Source: Adiantum capillus-veneris (taxonomy: Eukaryota > Streptophyta > Polypodiopsida > Polypodiales > Pteridaceae). Taken from it: a DNA stretch of 64,000 bases. This document shows, piece after piece, positions 31,855-41,862 of the stretch. The translations under genes and the position numbers were made by a program. The notes under the pieces were generated by a model that had not been told where the DNA came from, did not search any database, and worked only from the letters and a program-made list of their open reading frames with translations. The stretch's first letter is position 1; each line of letters begins with the position of its first letter. Location: assembly GCA_014529385.2 (NCBI GenBank), contig CM043958.1, positions 147,309,885-147,373,884 on the forward strand. Direction: 5' to 3'.

Positions 31855-33696
31855 TGTCATAAAAATTAATATCTATCCAACCCAAATGATTTTCTCATAT
31901 TAAACTGATCACTTAATGTGGGAGAATACACGGGAACAAGGGTTAAGATATAGACATGTGCTTATAGATCTATCTCAACACGGGGCCAATGGTTAAGGGG
32001 CCCAAATGAGAGATGGTATATCAAAGAGCAAGGCTAACCAATGGAGCATAAGACCTTAGGGTTAGCTTCATTGAAGACCTCCAATAATGTGTGTAAAAGT
32101 CCTTTGACCTTAGGCAAGCTAGGGTTGAGCTTGAGGTGGGAACCCGGCCTAAGCTCGAGGTGCTTGTCCTACTTGAGGTGCTTGTCGTGCTTGAGGTGCT
32201 TGACATGCTTGAGGTGCTTGATTAAGATGCTTGAGGTGCTTGACTGTCTCCATGCTTGAGGTGCTTGACTTGCTACATGATTAAGGTGCCTTGAGATGCT
32301 TGCCTGAGATGCTTGTGGGAACACCCCCTAGTTCAAGTGCTTTGTCATGCTTGATGACTAAGGGGCTTGCTCATCCAAAGTCAAAAAGATCCCTACAAGG
32401 AAGGGGGCGAGCCTACAAAGTGGGGGATGAGAGAGAACACACACACACACACACACACAAGGGAAGCCCCAGCTTGAAGAGGCAGCAAGGACACTTGTCA
32501 AGTTCCTCCCCATGTTGCCCTCATGGTGTGCCTGAAGCCTATTGGTTGGCCACCCGAGGGGTTCAATGATAATTTAGGATATTTAATTACTTGATTTTTT
32601 CATTTATCAAGTCCTCTCTCTCAAAGGGGAAAGGGGGACACTTGTCCCAAGGCTACCCCTGTTGCTTGTAATGGCTCCTGCTTGTGATTGGCTAGGACTG
32701 GAGGGGTCCAATGAGCTTCAAGCATGAGCTACAAGGGGGGGTCGACCCAAGCAAGCTAGGGGGTTGCTTAGGGGGTATACTCACCCACACACACTCACAA
32801 ACACTCTCATTGTGTGCTATGCAAAGTGCAAGGGATCCATCTCCTTCTCCAAGCTCCTTGAGAAGTTGAGAGCCTACACCAACTCTCTTGGCTATGGAAT
32901 GCAAATCCAACCAAGAGCTATGCTTCAATGATTAAGCTTGCCATCTCCTCCTTCTTCATTACTATGCTATTATGTATGCTAGCAAAAAGAGTATGATAAG
33001 TGAGGAACTACTTCTTTCTCCTATGAAATGTTTCTTCTTCCTCTTCCCTACCCTCATTCCTTGCTAGCTCTCTCCACCTTCGAAGGTGTTTGAGGTCTTG
33101 GGATTGAGGCTTGGGATAGTTAATGCTTTCTACAAGTGCATGTTATGCTTATTGCAAGAAGGCTAATGGTTTATTGCAAGTAGATTAATTACTTAATGCA
33201 AGTAGATTAATTGTATTGCAAGGTAGATTAATTATTGCTTTAAGCACAAGTTGATGCATAAAAAGTATACATCTTCATGCACTCAAATGATTTAGGGAAC
33301 ACAAAGATTAATGATGTTCACAAGTTCTTGATTGTTTTCAAGCTAAGATTGATTGTTGAAATTATGCAAAAGCTTGGTGTGTGAACCTTCCATCTTCATA
33401 TTTCCAAGGAGGTCTCAAGGAACACAAAGATTGTATTGTACCAAGTCTCTTAATGAGAGAATCCATAATACAAATGCCTTTTGGAGGGGGGACCGGCTCC
33501 ACATAAATCCGGTCCTCAACTGTTGTCATATTCTCTACACTCTCTCTCTTGTAAAAGTATTGTTCATGCCTAGTTAATTAAGTGTTATGATAGAGTTGCT
33601 ACTACCAATTAAGTTCACCCTCTATGCTCTCAAAATTGCTCACTCTAATTCTCTTAATTCTGCTATTCTCTAAGTTCATAGGCCATTCCCATTACA
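31855..33696 (+). repeat. E3 3' LTR, intact (1842 bp)
   Basis: TGTCATAAAA...CCCATTACA. It matches both parts of the 5' LTR and therefore preserves the empty insertion site of the DNA transposon at about 32807-32811. It contains the TGCTTGAGG minisatellite and a CA microsatellite at about 32436-32459. It is followed by ATATA. Confidence 0.96.
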
Positions 33697-33701
33697 ATAT
33701 A

Positions 33702-34640
33702 TTTACACCCACAAGTTTTACGTGGTTGAGGATGCGAGCACACTACACCCCATGTTGTTGGGACAACCTTGGCAGAAAGAGTATAATGTGCAGATAGATT
33801 GGAATTCGAATACAGTCAAAATTCAGCATGCACAAGAACAACAGGTGGTAGCCTTTGCTCAGCAAACCCAGAAGAACCAGGTGACAGCACCACAATCACT
33901 AGATAAAGAACCAAAAGGATGGGTGCCACTAAAAAACAACACGATACCCATGGAGAACAACCAGGGAACTGCCAACCATGTTCACTACAAAAATAAGACA
34001 ACACAAACCACAGTGAATAGATCAAGGTTAGCAACACGTGAAAAACAAGTATGGGTGTAGAAGGACAGAGGTGACATGGCATACAAACCACAATACAACA
34101 GCAGAAGTCAACAGAAGAACACAGTTCAACCAACAACCACAAGTTATGGATCCTAAAGAGAATGCTCAATAACAACTTAAATGTGACTCACATTTGGATC
34201 CCGAAACCAAAGCAACAGGAACTCCCTTCAGTACACGCAACACCAGCATGCAGACACACACTACATATGAAACCGGCAAACCAATCTATGTGGGTACCGA
34301 TCAGCAAAACAAGAATGATGACCACGGACGTGGCAATAAACCTACAAAAACCTCCAAAACAAATCTACAAATGGCAAGCAAAAGAGAAAAATATTATGGG
34401 CAATTCAGCCATGACAATTCTCTCCACGGAGACAACCACGGCCATATCGACAGTAGCGGCAAACCATGCGACTTTTGCAAGAAAGACAATCAAGCAGAGA
34501 GCTGTAGAGTTACAACTTTTACTTGCAAAGAAAATCCACCAACCAAATCAACAACAAAAAGAAACCTTGACATCGAATGCCAATAAGCATCTCGTTTATT
34601 CCCTCCTCTCGCACAGCATTGATTTTTCCATGCATTGACT
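33702..34640 (+). pseudogene. E2 second retropepsin C half and W-P tail
   Basis: Resumes E2 after the E3 insertion: FYVVEDASTLHPMLLGQPWQ at about 33717-33775 supplies the second hydrophobic strand and the LLGQPW motif expected 70-100 residues after the DSG at 15583. A basic Gln/Asn/Thr-rich tail follows with W-P motifs: GWVPLKN (about 33930), VWV (34050), HIWIPKPK (34190), MWVPISK (34290) and IYKWQAK (34365). Stops and frame changes occur at 34060, near 34150 and at 34638. The same tail follows the dead retropepsin of E1. Function unknown. Confidence 0.65.
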
Positions 34641-34770
34641 GACTATGCATCAAATAGGGCCACATTACAAGGCCGCGTATTAGCATAATTTTTAACCCAT
34701 GCACTGCACATACCTCGAGGAGATACCTTATCGTCCGGGAGGACTTTGACTAGGAGGGGGGGGGACGCAT
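34641..34770 (+). other. E2 3' end with polypurine tract
   Basis: The sequence GACTAGGAGGGGGGGGGAC at about 34748-34766 resembles the polypurine tracts of E1 and E5 (CTAGGAAGGGGAGAG, CTAGGAGGGGGAG). No TG-starting LTR follows, so the E2 3' LTR has been lost or displaced. Confidence 0.55.
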
Positions 34771-36370
34771 TCTCAATACGGACCCAATGAAGGTAAAAAG
34801 AGCGAAAAAGGGCATGTTGTTTCGACTATTTTGAAGGGTTTTTGTTTGATTGCAAAATTTTCTGGACTAACCTAAGTACATATGCCCTTATACAGCACGA
34901 ATCTACAAGTATATTGGGCCAAACGCCAAATCAGGCCCTTAGGTGTGTATATATATGTAAAAATAGCCATTTTTGGGACAAAATATTGATAAAACGGAGA
35001 AATCCGGCCATAAAAATTGCATGTGAGTGTATATAGTGTTTTGCGGTGATGTTTTTGAGTTATTATGATTTTTGGGGATTTTTTGGGTTTAATTTTCTAT
35101 TTTCTTTCTAATTTTACTAATTATCGGCAAAGAAACTTCAAAAATACAAAAAGCAGGTGAAATATGGTTGTAATGGAAAACAAAAAATATGGGGATAATC
35201 AATGACTATAGGACAACCTATGGTACAATGGGGGTGCAATTATGTGAATGGAGCGGAAGGCGTGTTTTGGCCAGATTTTAACCGAAACATCAAATTTCTC
35301 GAAAACTGGGCAAACGGAGTCCAAATCAAGAACTTTTCAAGCCTAAACCACATCTCACAAGAAGTTGGGAGCACATGTCAAATTTCATAAAAAGTGGTTC
35401 GGGGACCCCCATTATAAGATTTTTTCACTTCACTTAGAGCTCATTTCTACTATTTCCTTCTTGAGAGAGAGCTCTTGCCACCTAAAGCGAACCAGAATTC
35501 CAGTTGCTTCTACGACGCGCACGAGCACCCGCCAGGCTCCAGATATAAGAGGTAGGCTCACCACCTTGAGCTTTTCGCGTATGTTTGATGTTTTGTCGCG
35601 AAAACTAGTGTAGGGTTCACATGGGAAACGTGCAGTAGAGACCTATAGGTAGAGGTGGCCACCTAACGGCTGACCCAAAAGCAATAAGGCTTCATCAGCG
35701 GTTTACCCTAGCATAGGAGACCACTCTTGAATGCACAAAGGCGGCAAAAAACTATTGGGAAAAACCCTAACTTCTACAGCCCTGCAAGAGGCCACCAAGT
35801 GGTTAATCGGTGGAAAGTCGCCCAAATTCTACCAAAACTCATGGGTAGGAGCATCTCGACATGCTCTACAAATCTATATAGCCCACATGGCCATAAGCGA
35901 CCCGAAGCGGGACTAAGCTTCAAAAACGGCATCAGACACACAAAGCATCAACTAGCTCTCACGGCCAAACTGGATGTCCGTTTTCCACCAAACTTCACGA
36001 GCGGCTTGCCTAGACCATCAACAACCAAGTCCTATGGTGGTAGACCACCACAAATCATCGACGGCATGAAAATGCAACCATGGGCGCTTCCAGAGCAACA
36101 AATTGCCAAATGGAGTTGCGGTAAAGCCAAAGCCAACAAAAACCATATGGCAAGGATCCCCAAGGAACCATGAAGCTATGGAGACTAACATTAAGAAATT
36201 TCATCACCGAAAAGCACTCCAAGAATCAAAAAATGGCTCAGAGGCTCTGAAAGCCAAACAAGGAGTTTCTATCTATCTTTTTGACTTTTTTAATTGAAAT
36301 AGAGCTTAAAGGTGACTCAGGGGGGCTCAGGGCATGTTCCAGTAGTATTTCTCATAAAAAATTCATCAGG
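34771..36370. other. Unassigned stretch
   Basis: About 1.6 kb without a supported gene. ORFs such as 35727-36173 have no family features. It may be the 5' part of the E5 leader or of its lost 5' LTR, but I find no match to the E5 3' LTR and no primer site. A TATATATAT run lies near 34945. Confidence 0.4.
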
Positions 36371-37239
36371 AGACATCCTACGCGTAGGATGTCTCAAGGC
36401 CATGTTTGGGAACCAAACTCAACATCTCACCTCATACACAGCTTCTGCTTAACTTATACATGCTAGCCATCAAGTTTCATCACATTTGGACAAGAGTTGA
36501 CCTCATATGCATCAACGAAAAGTCAGAGCATAGAGGCAATGATGGGTCATAGACCTACCAAAACTAGTCCAAATCACATGAAACTTGCACAATATACTCA
36601 TATTGCAAAGCTAATTGTGGGGTCAGATATGAAAATTAATGAAATAGACATCCTACGCGTAGGATGTCTAAATGACCTATTTGACCTCCAGCTAGTGTTT
36701 TTCAGTTCCAAATATCTTTATTACATCTTCACAAGCTCATATATCAAATTTCAAGCCAGACAAATCACATTTGGTCCCCAAAATCTCCAAGATGCACTTT
36801 TTGAGCCTAAAAACACTACACATGCTCTTAACAACACCAATGCTTATCCAAATAGAAATCTAAGAGCAAGGCCATGTTCTACATGCTAAGGGCTACCCAC
36901 AGAACCAACTTCAAGTCATTCTGAGAAAATAGGCATCCTATGCGTAGGATGTCTCCAGTGTCATATTGACCTTCTGTGCAGGAATTGACTTCATGGGAAT
37001 CTTTTTCATGGTACAAGAAGCCTATATATCAAATTTCAACCCAATTGAATATCATTTGCTATCTGTTTAGGACATCCTACCCAATTTGTCAGCCAAAAGC
37101 TTAAATCTACTCAAAATTGCACTTTTTCATGTTCAAACCAAATTCCAAGTACATAGCCATGTTGCACAGGTCAAAGGCCACAAGCCTATCAAGTTTCACC
37201 AAAATCAGAGAAGGTAGACATCCTACGCGTAGGATGTCT
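36371..37239 (+). repeat. E5 leader: four palindromes at 275-285-bp intervals
   Basis: A 24-bp palindrome with left half AGACATCCTACG and its exact reverse complement occurs at 36371-36394, 36646-36669 and 37216-37239. A two-mismatch copy (AGGCATCCTATG half) is at 36931-36954. A lone left half (ACATCCTACCC) is near 37073. The spacers are diverged but share phrases such as TCAAGTTTCATCACATTTGG and ATATCAAATTTCAA, so they look like old tandem units in which only the palindrome is kept. They precede the coiled-coil ORF at 37405. Confidence 0.95.
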
Positions 37240-37404
37240 ACATGATTATTTTTCAGCCAAAAATCTATTGTGGGCACATGCAGGGTTTCCCTAGTCCCTT
37301 TTAAGTTCTTATTTCAATTTTCAAGTCATTTGGTAGTCAGAACTCAGTTTATCACCTAATTTGTAAAAAATGCTAACTTTGCACTACTGAGTGCAACAGG
37401 TTCC

Positions 37405-40400
37405 ATGGCAGCCACAAAATCACCTGCAAAGAAAAATAGGATGACTATCAAGGACTACTTAGAAGAAGTGGAGCCTTTTGTTATCCCAGAGGGAACCCTG
37501 AAACCCACAAGCACTTGGATTCAAGATGACCTGCTAGAAACCAATGATCTGAGAATCTACCAAGGAAGATCCGGAGGGAAATGCAGTGGAGCTACCCATG
37601 ATACCTCAAGAGCTCAATGAATTTGTCAGGAGCAAGATGGGGGACTACTTGGAGAAACTGGATCTCCACAATTACTTTGAAGCCTTGCCAGCAGGGATTG
37701 ATGTTCAAAGAGTGTGGGAATTTGTCACAAAAATCAAAGAGGAAGGCATAGCCATAGTTACAGATCTGCAAGGCAAGCCTAATACAATGATTGTCATCAC
37801 AAAGAAGGTGGTGGCAACAGCACTTGAAATCTCTAACAAAGGAGACAGTGTGACAAAGAGGCGAGATGACATTAAGGTCTACTCGGAAAAGAAGAATAAC
37901 TATACATTTGAAGATATTCAAACCCAAAGGTGGCTATCATGAGCCAACTATACAATCAATACTTCCACATGTGTACCAAGCGGCCACAGAAATACAGGAT
38001 GCCACCTAGAGATATTGCCACCACTTTCACCTGGGCGATGCAGAAGAGCAAACCAAAGGAGATAAACTATGCCACTTACATTCACGACAATCTTGTGAAG
38101 ATGGGGACCAAAAATCCCACCTATATTGTGCCTAGTGAGTTGATAACCAAAGTCGTCTATGGAGCATTGCATGCCAAGGGAAACTGGCCTCTACCTCCCT
38201 CACAAAACGATTGGCTCAAGTTGAAGGAAGGCAAAGAAGAAGAACCTCCTAAGGCGTCCAGGGTAGCCACAAGGTTGAAACGCCGTTTAGAGACAGTTCT
38301 AGAAGAGCCGCCCGAGCCAAATAAGGGAAAGAAAGAAACTCTATAGGTGCCAGTCAAGGAAACAAAGTCACAGGAAGCGGCAAGGCTAGAAAGACTAATG
38401 GAAAGTTTCAGAGCTGAGAGAGCGCTAAAAGGGGATATGAGAGAGTTATGGAAGCCATCACTTGAGGCTATGTCACGATCATCTCGAAGGATAAAAAGGG
38501 ATCAGGTTGAAGATTATATCAAGAATTTCGAGATGTTAGATGCTATAGCGGAGAATATCCCAAATATACCTTTTACAGAAGAAGAGGTTGACGAAGTGAG
38601 ACGGCAGCTGCTAGAAGAGCAGGAAGGCCAAGAAAGAGAGAGAAAACAAAAGCGGATCGAGATTTCAACAAGAAGCAACCAACTCCACCATCAAGCCGAG
38701 AATCCAGCCCACCACCATCACCACCTACTCTTAGTCCTCCCCAAACCCGACAAAAAGAGGAGTTGAACAAACCTGGTGGGCAACAAGACTCCAAGGAAGA
38801 GAAGAATAAAGAGGAAGAGTAGAAGGCAAAAGTTGAGCCAAAAGATGAGAAGCCAGATCCAAAAGAAAGAAACTATAGAATATTTCTTGATCTCCTAGCT
38901 GCTGGGTACTCTCGAGAAGAGGCAGCTAATGCAGCTTTTGAGTTTTCAAGCACTAGACCCAAGGAATATATGCGGAGCCCTTGGTTAGTGGAGCTTAAGA
39001 AAATGGCCACAGATACACTGGATTTACAGCCACAAACCAATGATTGGGATGAAGTGATGCAAAAAATCACCAGCTCAGAGCAAGGTCTATGGCTAGTGAG
39101 ATTGAAATTGATAATCTCAAAACAAATGAGGTTCATATCAAAGCCGAAGTGGACTCGCTGCAAAAGCAGGACCAAGAGAACACAGAGAAACAAACCAAGC
39201 TGCAAGCCGATCTGGACGTGGCACTACAAAGATGCCAAGAGATGGAAAGACAGAGTCAGGCAGCAGAACAAAAGCTTCAAAGAGCAGAGGACGAGTACAA
39301 GAAAATCAGCAAACCATTGACGAATGCGGAGAAAAAGAGGGACAATTTGACACTCCAGCTTGCTGATGAGTCCAAAGAAGTTGAAACTTTGAGGAATGCT
39401 AAGGAAAAATCTGAGCTAGAACATGAGGCAAGCCAGGATAAAGTGATAGAGCTCAAAGATCAAATTAAAGTGAAAGATCTGAACATTCAGAGGCTAAGGG
39501 CATCTCCGGCCAGAGTCAGAGCTGCTACCTCTACTAGCACTGCTTCAGAGAACGATCTATATGAAGAACAGATGAAAGAACTCCAAAAGGAGTTGACACT
39601 AGAGAAGAGACAAAGACTGATGCTGGCTGAGGGCTCCCTAGTAATGCAAAACCGTCTGGAAGATGAGAACAAGGCCATGAAAGATGAGCTAGAAGCCTTG
39701 AAAAAGAAGATGGACGAGGACCTAAAGAGGATGCAAACAGAAAATGAAGACACCAAGAGGAAGCTAGAAGAGGCTGAAAAAGCCAATGCACAATTGAAAA
39801 ACCTCTTAGTGAACATGGGAGATCAAGGTGAATAGGAAAAGAAAGCATATCAGAAACAGAGAGATGAGCTGAAAGGCCAACAGCAGACTGAAGAGCAACA
39901 CTTGAGCACAGGGCCAGCAGCAATGGAGGTCTTTGACATAGACAATGTGTCAGATCCAGTGGACACCACCATGCAAGAGGACATCCTTGTGGGACCATCC
40001 CAAGTGCCCCAGGATCCGACACAAGAAGAAGAAGAAAATCTAAAAAAGGAAATAGAAGCGGCAATAAAAGACACGGCCAAAGAAGCAATGGAGTGGGAGC
40101 AGAGAGTATTTAAGTCTATGACCATTCAGAAGTTAGATGCCAATGTAATTCGGCATGAATGGCTACAACCTTCTCTCCCATATCCTCTTCTCAAGTATGA
40201 AACTGCTACAATAAACAAACGGATTAAAGAGGAGCCAATAGTGCCACTATACAAAGAAGATATCTCCAAACCAAAAGGAGCTAAGTTGAATGTGGACTCT
40301 CAACCAAAATGGAGAAAGGCGTGGCTAACCAAATACCCGTAGTATTTAGTTCATCTGGTAGAGGCGCCTAAAAGAATCAGAGACAACCTTAGCTTTTGCC

Positions 40401-40894
40401 CTCTAGTAAGGATGCGGACCTGGAAAGCACAAGAGCTACTGCAGAAAAGCCACCCCACATGGCTCAACTACCCAAAGCTGTCAGGCTTGAAGGCAAGCGA
40501 GAGAATGAGTGAGCAGTACATGGTGAAAACCCTAACGGGCGCCATCAAATTGTTCACTGGCTCACCTGACCTCTCTTGCATCATGCTGAGAAAAATTTGT
40601 AAAACCCTTCTGGCAGTTTTCGAAATCTTTAAACCTGGACAGGCAACAGACAGCGTCTTCTTCTTCCAAGACACATATAGATGTGCATATGATCTGTCTG
40701 CTCAGCCTTCTCATGAGGTGATACATGCCCTTTATTAGCGAATCATGTTTTTGCCCTCGTATCATCTCTAGGCCTTTGAAGAAGCCTTCTACACCGGTTT
40801 CTTCACCATCAATACAGAAATATTCGGCCCTACATTACTGGCCCAGCATGCACGATATGAGTCTCTTCTGAAGATGCGCGAAAGCCTCCACTGA
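37405..40894 (+). pseudogene. E5 coiled-coil ORF (RT-less LTR element), copy A
   Basis: Frames 37405-37620, 37586-37942, 37930-38346, 38347-38766, 39089-39835, 39902-40342 and 40412-40738 together cover one long protein with frameshifts and stops. N-terminal domain: DLHNYFEALPAGIDVQRVWE, GIAIVTDLQGKPNTMIVITK and YNQYFHMCTKRPQKYRMPPR. Its layout recalls domains carried by plant non-autonomous gypsy elements, but I cannot name a family. The middle is a long Glu/Lys coiled coil (about 38800-39830). The C-terminal domain has HEWLQPSLPYPLLKY, WRKAWLTKYP, HPTWLNYPKL and DLSCIMLRKICKTLL, ending near 40894. Every domain is matched by copy B on the minus strand (59600-63081). No RT, protease or integrase is present. 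It is followed by a polypurine tract and LTR. Confidence 0.7.
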
Positions 40895-40944
40895 AGAAGC
40901 AGCTCTACTGTCATGTCGGGGACCACATGAACTAGGAGGGGGAG

Positions 40945-41862
40945 TGTTAGCAGCTGGACACACCCAACGGAGGATGATTGCCAGGCAGGATATTATTTTT
41001 TGTAATTATCCCTTAATTGAGAAAATCCGTCATTTCACCTTTGTAAATAGTGGGGCTTGGAGAAGCTTCCAGATTGTATCCCATTTTTGACATTTAGACT
41101 GAGTGAATGGTTAAATTGGAACATTAGGGTTTGAGATTGTAAGGTATTTATACCACTTTTGACCTTAATGCAAAAAACCTTTTGTCATTTTATAAGTTTT
41201 TGTCTGTGTGAGTTGAGCGTACTCTGTGTATGAGAGAGAGTGAGAGTTTTATCTTGACGCTACGCGTGCACCGGTGGTCGGAATAGAGTGCAAAGAAGTG
41301 CAGCGTGTTGCCCCCGAACAGAGCTACGCACCAACACCTACATTGCGGGTGTACGGTCCGGCTTCGTGAGATCTACCCACGAGCTATATTTGGTGATTCG
41401 GTGAGCATACGTTGTATTTTTCGCATTTCAGCATATCCACACATTGGCATTGAGTAGAGCTACACATTAGGAACTTTAGTTTTCGAAAACGACGACCTGC
41501 AAATTTTGACCAAACATCCTACGTGTTTTTGCACCAGGTGTTTAGGGTTGGGATTTAGGTTCACGGACCTTAGGGAGAGCGACCTATTGGTGTTACTAGG
41601 GTTTCCTTCAAGTTCTGTGGCATTTCGAGAACGTTTGATGGGTATTTGGCTCTTGAAAGCGTCGTAGGAAATCTCCTCATATGTACTCCTGAAGACTGTA
41701 GCTTAGACATTGGGTAGAGACCTCTGTAGGAAGTAGTCGAGTGTAGGTTGACACCCTATGCTTGCTTCCATGCACCTACAGGTCGAGCTTTGTCCTTAGC
41801 TGACAAATCTTGTTAGGTGAGTTCTTGTTGTGTTGACGTCCGTCACGGCGTATTTGCCAACA
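40945..41862 (+). repeat. E5 3' LTR (about 918 bp)
   Basis: Starts TGTTAGCAGCTGGAC after CTAGGAGGGGGAG and is inferred to end ...TTTGCCAACA at 41862, where copia coding sequence begins without a gap. The length agrees with the 919- and 913-bp LTRs of E8 and E9, and phrases such as CTTCCAGATTGTATC are shared. One half-palindrome, ACATCCTACGTGT, lies at 41514-41526, matching the E5 leader palindrome. Confidence 0.75.

Larger units (their letters stand above)
15751..33696 (+). mobile_element. E3: Ty3/gypsy-type element nested in E2
   Basis: E3 is bounded by LTRs starting TGTCATAAAA (15751 and 31855) and ending ...CCCATTACA (27504 and 33696). It is flanked by ATATA at 15746-15750 and 33697-33701, a 5-bp target duplication. 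E2 coding sequence is on both sides. The primer site after the 5' LTR, TGGTATCAGAGCATTTGG at 27506, fits initiator-Met tRNA. Gag with a CCHC knuckle remains, while Pol is mostly lost. The 5' LTR is split by the DNA transposon at 16731-26614. Without that insert E3 would be about 8.1 kb. Confidence 0.92.

Noticed and set aside
35727-36173. 148-residue ORF in the unassigned stretch
   Set aside because: No domain, no homologue among the elements here, and it overlaps other frames of similar length.
36371-37239. Evenly spaced palindromes as a CRISPR array
   Set aside because: The spacing of about 280 bp is far too long, the spacers are diverged copies of one another, and the locus is a retrotransposon leader.
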